A stretch of 64,000 nt of DNA from Weeksellaceae bacterium (GCA_019459455.1 JAIBEX010000021.1:283576-347575), one strand, 5' to 3'. Counted from the stretch's first letter, positions 1-9,711 are shown. Numbers and translations are program-made. Notes: generated by a model from the letters alone, not told the origin.

Positions 1-70
1 ATCTGAGTAAGAGGGTGAAACATATAGGGCTAAAGTTGCTTACAAAGTGAGCAAAGATTGCACTCAAAAG

Positions 71-95
71 AAAAAATTCCCCGGGGGAATTTTTT
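71..95. terminator. Bidirectional hairpin terminator
   Basis: A-tract, 12-nt arms and T-tract form a perfect inverted repeat: AAAAAATTCCCC (71-82) pairs with GGGGAATTTTTT (84-95) around one extra G. A T-run follows on either strand. It lies just past the end of the minus-strand gene at 100-525 and would end its transcript. Confidence 0.8.
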
Positions 96-99
96 GATT

Positions 100-525
100 T
101 TAGATTGTGAAATAGTATTTCTGGATAAGGGAAGCGCGAAGCTTGCTGATAAGTTCCGACTGTTGTTGTAGCTTTTGTTCCAGTTCCCAGGTGGATTTGA
201 TTTTGTGGATCATTTCGGGGTTTCGGGTGGCTTTTGCGATTCCTGGCTGGATGAACTGCTGCAGGAGTTTCTTCAGCTCGCAGAGGCGGAGCATTTCGAT
301 TATGCTGCCACAGAGATAAGGGTGAAAGAATCCATTTTTCCAAAGGGCGTAAAAGGTCCAGTAAACGGTTTCCACTTCTTCGGGAGTGCTGCAGTAGATT
401 ATGAAGCAGTTCGGGCAGGGTTCGCGGAGCGGTCGTCCGGCATTTTGGCCACGGTTCAGGATGAAGATCGCCTGTTCAGGCGTCGGGCGGTGCACTGCGT
501 ACGTGCGTACTTTGTTTGTAAGCAT
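100..525 (-). CDS. Conserved hypothetical protein, DUF6943-like
   Basis: A 141-residue soluble protein with no signal peptide or membrane segment. The central motif REPCPNCFIIYC, followed by ALWKNGFFHPYLCGSIIEM, resembles a small Bacteroidetes family I recall as DUF6943, whose members sit in integrative elements. Function is unknown. The C-terminal 40 residues are Gln/Lys/Leu-rich and probably helical. The ATG at 525 starts the recognisable part, and a strong hairpin terminator (71-95) lies immediately downstream. It stands alone, with non-coding DNA to its right. The family assignment is from memory and moderate; that it is a real gene is supported by the terminator and the motif. Confidence 0.6.
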   Translation of the reverse strand: MLTNKVRTYAVHRPTPEQAIFILNRGQNAGRPLREPCPNCFIIYCSTPEEVETVYWTFYALWKNGFFHPYLCGSIIEMLRLCELKKLLQQFIQPGIAKATRNPEMIHKIKSTWELEQKLQQQSELISKLRASLIQKYYFTI

Positions 526-849
526 AATGTTGGTTTAAAAAATTATGCTTCGCAGAAAATTTTTCAAAAGAAAAAAGAGAAAAAAAGAAAGTGGACCAAT
601 CGTGTGGAAGGAAATTGCGATGCAATATTTTTTTGCAAAAAGTATTGCCGTATTTTCTGTCACGGGGATAGTTTTTGCAAAAAACCCTTCAGGGCTTGAA
701 ATTGTCAGCGCATTTTGCTGACCATAGAACTTTACTTTCTTTTTTTATTTTTTTCCGGAACCCGGGTCTTCGACTGAAGGACTTTGGAAATGTTCTATTC
801 AACACATATTTACTGGCAAAGTCCTTATTCAAAGCAGTGGGAAGATGAT

Positions 850-969
850 GGAAAGACAGCGGTATGACGGTGTACCAGAACCATAAATTAGTAAACAATC
901 CTTGGTATACCGCCATACGGCTGTGCGCGGTGAGGGAAGCGCATAGACGGCAGGAATGAAACGGTCTGC
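850..969. repeat. Palindromic repeat unit A
   Basis: An imperfect hairpin with 23-nt arms at 855-877 and 903-925 (about 19 of 23 positions pair) and a 25-nt loop. Three blocks recur in unit B: GGAAAGACAGCGGTATG (850-866), TACGGCTGTGCGCGGTG (916-932) and TGAAACGGTCTGC (957-969). Order and orientation are the same in both units, so they are copies of one dispersed element with different internal loops. Confidence 0.75.
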
Positions 970-1044
970 CAAGTTCGAGAAGGGAATGCCGGCTATGGGC
1001 TGCAGGAACATGGGAAAGAGTTGGCAAACGGGGTAAACCAGTTC

Positions 1045-1409
1045 GCAGCAATAGGGTGTGTGACGAAACTGTCAGATTGGGTGAGTAGTAATAACAATGC
1101 CTGGTCGTAACAGCAGCTGGAAAGACAGCGGTATGGAGGGTAGAATAAAAATGCTTTGGGAGGGGATTTTCAGCGGGCATCAAAAACACACTGAAAATCT
1201 TAGCCTATGAAACTAAAGTGTTTTTTGGTGTTTGCTGAAAATATGGGAAGGGTGAAAGCGATTTGCTTCTACCCGGAATACGGCTGTGCGCGGTGGTGGA
1301 AGTGTATTGCCATTGCATAAAAACCAAAGATAGAATATACACTCTTTATGCAATGGAAATATACTGGAGTCACTGGCTAATCCTGAAACGGTCTGCACCC
1401 TATTGCTGC
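1045..1409. repeat. Palindromic repeat unit B, nested long inverted repeat
   Basis: An imperfect palindrome of about 365 bp. The outermost arms GCAGCAATAGGGTG (1045-1058) and 1396-1409 match perfectly. Inner arms are 1124-1145 with 1267-1288, and 1166-1189 with 1218-1242, closing on a loop near 1190-1217. It shares three blocks with unit A, at 1119-1135, 1279-1295 and 1384-1396. Such a transcript or single strand would fold into a long hairpin. No transposase is present, so a MITE-like or other non-autonomous element is the simplest description. Confidence 0.7.
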
Positions 1410-1679
1410 AGCCTATAAAAGGGTGGCGGGGAAATGTTGGTACTGGATAGGCAGACTAAACCCGTAAATTATAATTGGACAGGCGGGGGGAAGGCGGTGG
1501 CTCCCGAGCACTTGTGTGAGGGAAAGGAAAGCATTTAGCATAATTTTCAATTATAGGCACATATGGTGCTGCATCTGCAATAGGCCGTTTTTTTTGATTG
1601 TTGGTACTTAGAATGCGGCTGCAAATAGCTGGTGATATCCTTGACATCTGCTATGCAAAACGTGCGACACCTGCTATAG

Positions 1680-1804
1680 TTGGCGTACCAATAATGGGAA
1701 AAAACGGGCGGTTGCAGTCCCCGTAGCGCTGGCCATGTGAGTATAATTGCCATTATGTTACTTGCTGTGGCGCGCGGGGTTGTATCTGAAAACTTCGCCA
1801 ACCT
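1680..1804. repeat. Third imperfect palindrome (unit C)
   Basis: Arms near 1719-1747 (beginning CCCCGTAGCGCTGGCC) pair with 1752-1779 (ending GGCGCGCGGGG) with several mismatches, and weaker pairing extends outward to GTTGGCG near 1679 and CGCCAAC near 1796. Sequence similarity to units A and B is limited to a GCTGTG-GCGCG-like stretch, so kinship is uncertain. Confidence 0.5.
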
Positions 1805-1844
1805 CATGACTGCACAAATAAAAACGGACAAAAGCCCGCTTTAT

Positions 1845-3965
1845 TTAGAATTTCATTTTCTGGATCCTCACTGCATTTAATATGGCAAGAAGGGCTACGC
1901 CAACATCTGCAAAGACTGCTTCCCACATCGTTGCTAAACCACCAGCACCTAAAACGAGAACGATGGCTTTTACTCCAAAGGCCAAAGCAATATTCTGCCA
2001 CACAATCTTTTTAGTCTGCTTACCGATATTAATGGCCATCGGGATTTTTGATGGCTTGTCGTCCTGAATAACGACGTCTGCCGTTTCAATGGTTGCATCG
2101 CTACCTAGACCGCCCATCGCTATTCCCACATCGCTTAAAGCCACTACCGGCGCATCATTTATTCCGTCTCCTACAAATGCCACCGTTTCATTCCGCGATT
2201 TCAGCTCTTTTACTTTAATCACTTTATCCTCCGGCAACAAATCGCCAAAGGCATTCTGAATACCCAGTTTTTCGGCGACCGCTTTCAACACGGTTGATTT
2301 ATCGCCGCTCAACATGGTCGCTTTTACCCCTAAATCCTTCAGTTTCTTTACTGTTTCCGCTGCATCTTCCTTGATACTGTCGGCAATGGTAATGTATCCT
2401 GCAAATTTTCCTTCATACGCAATGGCAATCAAGGTTTCCACGATATCATTTGGGTTAATACCGTACTGGATACCGAACTTATCCATGAGTTTGAAGTTCC
2501 CCACGAGTAACTGTTTTCCCTGATAATCCCCTTTCAAACCATGCCCGGCAATCTCTTCGATGTTGTTGATTACAATATTGTGATCAGGCTCTCCGAGGTG
2601 TTCATGAATGGCCGTCGCGACGGGATGAGTGGATGAATTTTCAATAACATTTACCATCCTAAGAATTAAATCTTTGTCGAGTTCGGGCTGCATGTTAACT
2701 GACTGTACTTTGAAGACCCCTTCCGTCATGGTTCCCGTTTTGTCCATGACCACATTTTTAATGTCTGCGATAACGTCAAGGAAATTGCTTCCTTTAAATA
2801 AAATTCCGTTCCGGCTTGCTGCACCGATGCCGCCAAAGTAACCGAGCGGAATGCTGATAACCAATGCGCAAGGACAGGAGATTACCAGAAAAATCAGGGC
2901 GCGGTATAACCAATCTCTAAAAATGTAATCATCTGCAAAGAAGTAAGGCAACAAGCAGATTGCCACCGCGAGGAATACCACTATCGGTGTATAAATGCGG
3001 GCAAATTTCCTGATAAACAATTCTGTGGGTGCTTTCTGTGCTGTCGCGTTTTGTACCAGTTCCAGAATCTTGGAAAGTTTTGAATCTGCATAAGGTGTAT
3101 TTACTCTAACCTGTGCAACGGTATTCAGGTTGATCATTCCGGCAAGAACAGTATCGCCTTTCTGCTTAGTATCGGGCTTGCTTTCCCCGGTTAGTGCCGA
3201 GGTATTAAAGGAAGCGCTATCGGAGATCAACACCCCATCGAGGGCCAATTTTTCGCCGGGTTTGAGCTGAATGAGGGAATCGAGTCCCACTTCAGCAGCT
3301 TTAATCGTTTGAGGCCGATTATCAACCAATATGGTCACTTCATCGGGACGCTGATCCAGCAGTTTAGCGATATTCCCCTTTGCGCGCTGAACGGCTAAAG
3401 TCTGGAATACTTCTCCCACAGAGTAAAATAGCATTACCGCAACCCCTTCTGGATACTCGCCAATTGCGAACGCCCCAATAGTAGCTATAGACATCAGGAA
3501 AAACTCCGAAAACACATCACCCTTCCGGATACTTTCAATCGCTTCCTTAAGAACCGGCAAACCTACCGGAAGATATGCCGCGGCATACCAGCTAATACGT
3601 ACCCAGTCCTTGAACCAAGATTGAGGGACTAAATAATCCATCGCCAATCCGGTCATCAAAATCACGAATGAAATAATTGCAGGCAGAAAAAGCTGAAAAG
3701 TTGATTTTTCCTGTGTAGAATGATCGTGTCCATCATCATCGGCATGTTCAGCAGCATGGTTTGAGCCGTCATCAGTGGGATGCTTTTCAGTATCGGGAGT
3801 CATTTTCTTTATTGGGGCATAGACTTTATCGGTCGTTGCGCAACAACCGTCTTCGACTAATTTTTCTGCCCCCGCGTTTTTATATATTTTCCCTTCCTGA
3901 GGCGTGCAGCACAGCTGATTGCCATTTTCGTCGTAGGTATGTATATGTGATTTATTATTTGCCAT
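1845..3965 (-). CDS. cadA: Zn/Cd/Pb-type P1B heavy-metal-exporting ATPase
   Basis: A 706-residue metal-exporting P-type ATPase of the inner membrane. Visible motifs are SCPCALVIS in the translocation helix (about residue 364), the phosphorylation motif DKTGTMTEG (about 407), and GDGINDAP in the hinge (about 597). The last two helices carry a Lys (GVKAIVLVLG) and a Glu/Asp pair (WEAVFADVG), the pattern of the P1B-2 subgroup that exports Zn(II), Cd(II) and Pb(II). The N-terminus lacks a ferredoxin-like HMA domain and instead has two CC pairs (QLCCTP, DGCCAT) and a His/Asp-rich stretch (HAAEHADDDGHDHS), probably soft-metal ligands. It follows the CzcB gene by 48 bp and is probably the last gene of that operon. 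The exact metal is inferred. Confidence 0.9.
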   Translation of the reverse strand: MANNKSHIHTYDENGNQLCCTPQEGKIYKNAGAEKLVEDGCCATTDKVYAPIKKMTPDTEKHPTDDGSNHAAEHADDDGHDHSTQEKSTFQLFLPAIISFVILMTGLAMDYLVPQSWFKDWVRISWYAAAYLPVGLPVLKEAIESIRKGDVFSEFFLMSIATIGAFAIGEYPEGVAVMLFYSVGEVFQTLAVQRAKGNIAKLLDQRPDEVTILVDNRPQTIKAAEVGLDSLIQLKPGEKLALDGVLISDSASFNTSALTGESKPDTKQKGDTVLAGMINLNTVAQVRVNTPYADSKLSKILELVQNATAQKAPTELFIRKFARIYTPIVVFLAVAICLLPYFFADDYIFRDWLYRALIFLVISCPCALVISIPLGYFGGIGAASRNGILFKGSNFLDVIADIKNVVMDKTGTMTEGVFKVQSVNMQPELDKDLILRMVNVIENSSTHPVATAIHEHLGEPDHNIVINNIEEIAGHGLKGDYQGKQLLVGNFKLMDKFGIQYGINPNDIVETLIAIAYEGKFAGYITIADSIKEDAAETVKKLKDLGVKATMLSGDKSTVLKAVAEKLGIQNAFGDLLPEDKVIKVKELKSRNETVAFVGDGINDAPVVALSDVGIAMGGLGSDATIETADVVIQDDKPSKIPMAINIGKQTKKIVWQNIALAFGVKAIVLVLGAGGLATMWEAVFADVGVALLAILNAVRIQKMKF

Positions 3966-4013
3966 AAGTTTTATTTTAAACGATGAGTTTGAGTAATTTT
4001 GATTATATATTTT

Positions 4014-5249
4014 TTAATGGCCGTGCCCTTCTTCTCCTTTGTTATTTAATTTAGCTAAAATAAAGAAGGCATTTTTAGTTACTATTTTAGCATTTGGGGG
4101 CATGGGTTTCAAGGGGGTAATTTGTGTATAGCCCAAATCAGTAACTCCCTTAGCCACAGGAATTTTTTCAAAACTTATTTCCTTTTTTTCCAACATTTTT
4201 TTGTTATCTCCTTCCCTGCCAGACTTTACTTTCTCGATGTTTCCCTCTTTATCATTATTGTTTTGCATGATAAAGATAAAATCCTGTCCCTTATCATTAA
4301 CTATAGCTTCAGTAGGAACGGATGCTGCGGTTTGATTATCCAGACTTATAACTGCGGTAACATTCATGCCATCGATGAGACCTACTCGGTCACCGACGAC
4401 CTGTGCGTGAACGGGAACGGTTTTGCTTTCTCCTTCAAAGGCAGTACCGATTGAAGTTATTTTTGCATCGTACTCTTTACCGGGACTGTTGGTTAGTGTA
4501 AAATGAATGGTTTGCCCCGGCTGAACTTTACCCAAGTCTTTTTCATACACGTAAATATCCAGATGGAGTGCCGCATTGCTTACAATTTCCGCAATTGGAG
4601 AAGCCATATCTACATTACTCCCGATTTGCGCAATTACTTTGCTTACCGTGCCGCTAATGGGGGCACGCACCGCAAGGGACGAACTGTACCCCTGGGCGGC
4701 GCCAATGCTGCCCAGCTGTTTCTGGAGTCCGGAGCGCTGGCTTCGCAATGTAGCAAGATCTGTCTGGGCCTGCTGGAATTTCTTTAGGGGTGCGGCATTA
4801 CCTTTATAAAGCTGCTGTGCACGCGTAACCTCCAGCTCTGCCATCCGGATCTGACCATTAACCTGCTGAAGCTGCTGCTGCATCACAATTAAATCGGGGT
4901 TTGAAATGGTTGCTATAACTTTTCCCTTTGATACATAGCTTCCAGGCTGTACGTACAGGGAGCGTACTATACCGCTGTACGAGGGCGTAACAAATGCCTT
5001 ATTCTGGTTAGGCACCGTCAGCATACCGCTTACTTTTATGGTATTAGAAAGTTCCTTACTTTCGATACTACCCATTTGAATTCCAACAGTCTTTATTTGT
5101 TCCTCCGTGAAATGTGCGACGTTCGGATCTTCATGTTCATCAACCTTCTCCACTTCAGGTGTATTTTTGGTTTCAGTAACTTCTAATTCTTTTTTACATC
5201 CTGTCAACAAGACAGAGACTGCAAAAATAAGGGTGATATATTTTTTCAT
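4014..5249 (-). CDS. czcB: RND efflux periplasmic adaptor lipoprotein (CzcB/CusB family)
   Basis: A 411-residue membrane-fusion protein that links the inner-membrane RND pump to the outer-membrane factor. It begins with a lipoprotein signal (LLTGC lipobox, Cys about residue 18). The middle has the lipoyl/hairpin arrangement: SGIVRSLYVQPGSYVSKGK, a long Gln-rich helical hairpin, then VRAPISGTVSKVIAQIGSNV. The C-terminus ends GEEGHGH, a possible metal site. The gene lies 20 bp downstream of the pump gene and upstream of the P1B ATPase. Because the pump carries its own outer-membrane factor, pump plus this adaptor would make a complete tripartite system. Assignment to divalent cations follows from the pump. 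Confidence 0.9.
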   Translation of the reverse strand: MKKYITLIFAVSVLLTGCKKELEVTETKNTPEVEKVDEHEDPNVAHFTEEQIKTVGIQMGSIESKELSNTIKVSGMLTVPNQNKAFVTPSYSGIVRSLYVQPGSYVSKGKVIATISNPDLIVMQQQLQQVNGQIRMAELEVTRAQQLYKGNAAPLKKFQQAQTDLATLRSQRSGLQKQLGSIGAAQGYSSSLAVRAPISGTVSKVIAQIGSNVDMASPIAEIVSNAALHLDIYVYEKDLGKVQPGQTIHFTLTNSPGKEYDAKITSIGTAFEGESKTVPVHAQVVGDRVGLIDGMNVTAVISLDNQTAASVPTEAIVNDKGQDFIFIMQNNNDKEGNIEKVKSGREGDNKKMLEKKEISFEKIPVAKGVTDLGYTQITPLKPMPPNAKIVTKNAFFILAKLNNKGEEGHGH

Positions 5250-5269
5250 GTTATATTCTCTTTTTATAC

Positions 5270-8200
5270 TTAATTTTTAATGTAATAGTTATATTGAATT
5301 ACGGCCATGTTGTACTCGTTTAATGCAATCAGATAATTTTTTCTGATGTCTATTGCCTGGGTAAAGAACTGGTGCATTTCAGAAAAACCTATTTCACCTG
5401 CTTTGTAACTTAACATTGCCGCATCAAAGATCTGGTCTGCCTGTTTCAAACCTATACTTTCATAATATTTAAGCATTTCAGAAGCTTTCAGAATTTCGGT
5501 GTAGCTGGTGCGCGTTTGTGCAGCGAATTGGCTTTCCTGATAGCGCAGCTGCGACTGCTGAATTTCAACTTCTGCTTCGGCAGCCTGCAATTTGGCTTTA
5601 TAGGCAGTTTTCCCAAAAATGGGAAATTCTACCGCTACAGAAAAGCCGGTTATGGGATCTTTCATTCCGTATAATCTCTGGGAGAATACCCGGCCGGAAA
5701 AGTCAGGTTTATTCTGCATTTTCTGAACATCTATATTAGCTCGTGCAATTTCGATATTTTGCTGCTGCAGTGCCAATGAAGGATGCAAACTGTCTGACGG
5801 AAAATCATCCACATCCAGTTTCCGCAAATTGGTGTCTTCCGGTAAGTACAGCACATGAGTATTGAGAAAAAGGATCAACTGCTGCTGCTGTGCTGAAATA
5901 TTCTGTTGGTTTTGCTGTCTCTGCGCCTGCAGCTCCTTCATCCGTGCTTCGGCAGCAATGTTTTCTAGTCCTGCAGCTTCGCCAGTTTTGAAACGAAGAT
6001 TAGCTGCTTTGTACATACTGGTGTAATATTCATCAAGTTTCCCATACAGTCTAGCTACATCCTGAAGGTACCAAAGCTGAAAAAATGCTGTGTTTACCTC
6101 CTTTTTAATTACGGCGTTGATCATACCTTTATTCAGCTGGTGGTATTTTAACTGCTCCTCAAAATACTTCCTTTTCGCCTTATATAATCCCGGCCATTGG
6201 ATTGATTGTTGGACTCCAATTTTATAATCACCATTTGGGTCACTTGGCCTCATATCGTCGTTTTCTACGAAGAGGCCGGTCTTGGGAATTTCACGTGCCG
6301 TTCTGGTTTCCAGTAAAGCTTTATTTACCTGGGCTGTGTTTACAGAGTACTGTAGATTATTCTCCAACGCTATTTTCACTGCATCCTTTGGTGAAATTCT
6401 TTCCTGCGCACTAAGAACGCTGACGGACGTGCAGAATAAAATAATTAGCGTCAAAAACGATGTGTTTTTGCTTTTCCTCATTTTACTTTTGAATTGGTTT
6501 TTAGAATTAAAGATGATATAGAGTAGTGGCAGAACAAATAAGGTAAGGAAAGTTGCCGTTACTAAGCCGCCAATTACCACGGTTGCTAATGGTCTCTGTA
6601 CTTCTGCACCGCTACCATTTGAAAAAGCCATGGGAAAGAATCCGAATGAAGCTACCGCTGCAGTCATCAGGACTGGGCGTAACCGTATACTGGTCCCCTG
6701 AATCACCCTTCGCAGGATATTAGTAACCCCAGATTTCTGAAGATCCTTGAAGGTGCTTACCAGCACAATACCATTCAGTACGGCTACACCAAACAGCGCG
6801 ATAAAGCCTACTCCTGCTGAAATGCTGAAGGGCATGTCCCTTATCATCAGTGCAAAGACCCCTCCAATAGCACTCATTGGAATCGCAGTAAAAATAAGCA
6901 AGCTGTCTTTTAGGTTGCGGAAGGCAAAATAAAGCAAGAGAAAAATGAGTGCTAAAGCAACCGGCACGGCAATCTGTAATCTGGAAGAGGCCTGTTCCAG
7001 GTTTTCAAAAGTACCACCATAGGTATAATAATATCCGGGGGGCAGCAGGTTGGCATCAGTGAGTTTTTGCTGAATTTCGGTCACCACACTTTCTACATCT
7101 CTATCTTTAACATTGAAGCCTACAACGATCCGGCGCTTGCCATCTTCGCGACTGATTTGTGCAGGTCCGTCCTTATATTCCACTTTTGCTACCTGAGAAA
7201 GCGGAATTTGCACGCCGTTTTCAGCTGGAATAAACAGGTTACTGACGTCGTCGATAGAACTCCTGCTCACACTGTCGAGCCGTGCGACCAAATTAAACTT
7301 CCTTTCGTCCTCGAATACCACGCCGGCGGTTTCCCCCGCAAAAGCTGTGCTCACTGTATGGTTTATATCCTCGATATTCAGCCCATACGAGGCCAGCCTG
7401 GCCCTGTCGTAAGTAATGGTTATTTGCGGCAGACCCACTGTCTGCTCAATTTGTGGCTCGGTGGCACCTTCCACTGTCTGCACTATTTTGGCAACTTCCG
7501 GTGCCAGTTTCGCAAGGGTGTCAATGTTCTCGCCAAATATTTTAACCGCTACGTCTTGGCGCACCCCGGTCATTAGCTCGTTGAAGCGCATTTGTATCGG
7601 TTGTGAGACTTCAAAAAATACCCCGGGTATCATTTCCAGTTTTTCCATCATTTCGGCACTTAACTCTTCGTAGGATTTGTCGCTGTCTTTCCAATCTTTT
7701 TTAGGTTTTAGCGTGACAATAAGATCCGTTGCTTCGGGCGGCATTGGGTCTGTAGGGACTTCGGCACTACCAGTTTTACCCACCACTGTGCTCACTTCCG
7801 GAAAAGATCTCAGAATACGGCTTGCCTGCATAGAAGTTTCTATACTTTGCGAAAGTGAGGTGCCCTGTGGGAGAATGCAATGTACGGCAAAATCACCTTC
7901 CTGAAGTTGTGGTATAAATTCGCCGCCCATGCGAGAGAATATCAGGAGCGACACCGTAAGCAGCGCTATGGCCGCAGCAACTACTGCATATTTAAACGCA
8001 ATGGCCTTCTGCAACACGGGAACGTAAAAATTATGAATCTTAGCCATCATTTTATCGGCAAAGGTTTTCTTAGCACTAATATTTTTTGATAGAAACAGCG
8101 CAGACATCATGGGTATATAAGTAAGAGAGAGGATCAGTGCTCCGACAATGGCAAATGATACGGTCTCTGCCATAGGACGGAACATTTTACCTTCAATTCC

Positions 8201-9598
8201 CTGAAGTGACAGAATGGGTAGGTAGACAATAAGGATAATGATCTGGCCAAATGCTGCAGAACTCATCATTTTTTTTGCACTTGCTTCCACAGCCCGGTCC
8301 ATTGTGTGCTGCGAGAGTTTTTGGGATTTGTGGTGGACCGCGAGAAAGTGAAGGGTCGCCTCTACAATGATTACTGCGCCATCTACAATAAGCCCGAAAT
8401 CAATAGCTCCCAAACTCATCAAGTTTGCACTGACTCCAAAAACATTCATCATACCTAAGGCAAAAAGGAGTGAAAGTGGAATGGCAGAAGCCACAATAAG
8501 CCCTGCACGAAAATTACCCAGAAACAGAACGAGCACAAGGATGACAATAAGAGCGCCTTCCACCAAATTTGTTTCTACGGTACGGATCGCCCGGTCTACT
8601 AAGTTAGTCCGGTCCAGGAAAGGCTCGACGATAATATCAGCTGGAAGGGATTTTTGAATGGTGAGCATTTTTTCCTTCACCTGACTCACTACTTCCGCAG
8701 AATTTTCACCTTTGAGCATCATTACAATACCCCCGACAGCCTCCTTATCGCCATTATAGGTAAGAGCACCATATCTAACGGCACTGCCTATTCGTGCCTC
8801 CGCGACATCTTTTATAAGTACAGGGATACCATTGACTGTTTTTATTACGGTGTTGGAAATATCCTCTAAAGAAGAGATCAGACCGATGCCGCGAATAAAA
8901 TATGCATTAGGTTTTTTATCGATATATGCGCCGCCGGTATTTTCGTTATTTTTCTGGAGTGCAGCAAAAATGTCGGCAATGGTAACATTCATCGCTTTAA
9001 GCCTATAGGGATTAATCGCGACTTCATACTGCTTAAGTTTCCCGCCGAAACTGTTAATTTCAGCAACTCCGGGTGTCCCATAAAGCTGCCTTGCCACTAC
9101 CCAATCCTGCATGGTACGCAGATCAGTAGCGGAGTATTTGTTCTCGGAACCTTTTTTAGGGTGAATAACATACTGATAGATTTCTCCCAAGCCCGTAGAA
9201 ACCGGGGACATCTCGGGGCTGCCGATACCCTGTGGAATATTTTCTTCGGCCTCTTTCAGTTTTTCAGTAATGAGTTGGCGTGCAAAGTATACATCCACGC
9301 TTTCGTCGAAAACTACAGTGATTACAGACAGACCAAATCTTGAGATCGACCTCATTTCGGTAATACCGGGAATGTTCGCAAGGCTCTGTTCAATTGGGTA
9401 CGTAACCAACTGTTCCGTTTCCTGAGCAGCTAATGTGGGTGTGCTGGTAATAATCTGTACCTGATTGTTTGTAATATCTGGTACGGCGTCCAGCGGTAGT
9501 CTGGTAGCACTATATATACCCCAAAGGATCAGTGCAAAAGTCATGAGCCCAATGATGAGCTTATTTTTTACACTAAACTGTATAATTTTATAAAGCAT
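5270..9598 (-). CDS. czcA: CzcA-type heavy-metal RND pump fused to a TolC-like outer-membrane factor
   Basis: A 1442-residue polypeptide in two parts. Residues 1 to about 1030 are an HME-RND proton/metal antiporter (start MLYKIIQFSVKNKLIIG, helix-4 motif DFGLIVDGAVIIVE, twelve predicted membrane helices). The DFG-IVD-AVIIVE pattern is typical of Zn/Co/Cd/Ni rather than Cu/Ag pumps. The C-terminal part starts at Met1040 (codon 6481-6479), with a second signal-peptide-like stretch ending SVSVLSA before QERIS, then about 380 residues of a TolC/CusC outer-membrane factor. No stop separates the parts. This fusion is known in Bacteroidetes; the inner signal could allow cleavage so that the barrel reaches the outer membrane. 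Met1040 could alternatively serve as an independent start. Located upstream of czcB and the ATPase. Confidence 0.92.
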   Translation of the reverse strand: MLYKIIQFSVKNKLIIGLMTFALILWGIYSATRLPLDAVPDITNNQVQIITSTPTLAAQETEQLVTYPIEQSLANIPGITEMRSISRFGLSVITVVFDESVDVYFARQLITEKLKEAEENIPQGIGSPEMSPVSTGLGEIYQYVIHPKKGSENKYSATDLRTMQDWVVARQLYGTPGVAEINSFGGKLKQYEVAINPYRLKAMNVTIADIFAALQKNNENTGGAYIDKKPNAYFIRGIGLISSLEDISNTVIKTVNGIPVLIKDVAEARIGSAVRYGALTYNGDKEAVGGIVMMLKGENSAEVVSQVKEKMLTIQKSLPADIIVEPFLDRTNLVDRAIRTVETNLVEGALIVILVLVLFLGNFRAGLIVASAIPLSLLFALGMMNVFGVSANLMSLGAIDFGLIVDGAVIIVEATLHFLAVHHKSQKLSQHTMDRAVEASAKKMMSSAAFGQIIILIVYLPILSLQGIEGKMFRPMAETVSFAIVGALILSLTYIPMMSALFLSKNISAKKTFADKMMAKIHNFYVPVLQKAIAFKYAVVAAAIALLTVSLLIFSRMGGEFIPQLQEGDFAVHCILPQGTSLSQSIETSMQASRILRSFPEVSTVVGKTGSAEVPTDPMPPEATDLIVTLKPKKDWKDSDKSYEELSAEMMEKLEMIPGVFFEVSQPIQMRFNELMTGVRQDVAVKIFGENIDTLAKLAPEVAKIVQTVEGATEPQIEQTVGLPQITITYDRARLASYGLNIEDINHTVSTAFAGETAGVVFEDERKFNLVARLDSVSRSSIDDVSNLFIPAENGVQIPLSQVAKVEYKDGPAQISREDGKRRIVVGFNVKDRDVESVVTEIQQKLTDANLLPPGYYYTYGGTFENLEQASSRLQIAVPVALALIFLLLYFAFRNLKDSLLIFTAIPMSAIGGVFALMIRDMPFSISAGVGFIALFGVAVLNGIVLVSTFKDLQKSGVTNILRRVIQGTSIRLRPVLMTAAVASFGFFPMAFSNGSGAEVQRPLATVVIGGLVTATFLTLFVLPLLYIIFNSKNQFKSKMRKSKNTSFLTLIILFCTSVSVLSAQERISPKDAVKIALENNLQYSVNTAQVNKALLETRTAREIPKTGLFVENDDMRPSDPNGDYKIGVQQSIQWPGLYKAKRKYFEEQLKYHQLNKGMINAVIKKEVNTAFFQLWYLQDVARLYGKLDEYYTSMYKAANLRFKTGEAAGLENIAAEARMKELQAQRQQNQQNISAQQQQLILFLNTHVLYLPEDTNLRKLDVDDFPSDSLHPSLALQQQNIEIARANIDVQKMQNKPDFSGRVFSQRLYGMKDPITGFSVAVEFPIFGKTAYKAKLQAAEAEVEIQQSQLRYQESQFAAQTRTSYTEILKASEMLKYYESIGLKQADQIFDAAMLSYKAGEIGFSEMHQFFTQAIDIRKNYLIALNEYNMAVIQYNYYIKN

Positions 9599-9711
9599 TC
9601 GTAAAAATTTAAGTTAATTGACAGAAAAATTCAACTTCCGTATTGAATACGAAAATTTGCGACTATTGCATAGCCGAAGTGTCCCGGAGGAAGAATCCTA
9701 CGGTAGTTTAA

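Larger units (their letters stand above)
526..1844. other. Non-coding, palindrome-rich region
   Basis: About 1.3 kb with no convincing gene. Frames open here are low-complexity or run through inverted repeats, which gives mirror-image open frames on both strands. The left part (526-700) is A/T-rich with purine runs and shows nothing recognisable. The remainder is made of three palindromic units listed separately (850-969, 1045-1409, 1680-1804). It separates the small gene at 100-525 from the end of the metal ATPase gene. Confidence 0.6.

Noticed and set aside
689..1189. Long minus-strand frame through the palindrome region
   Set aside because: It reads through inverted repeats, has skewed composition and no recognisable protein motif; the nearby frames at 829-1011 and 1213-1398 share the same repeat-derived motif PRTAVWR/PRTAVFR, so they are products of the repeats.
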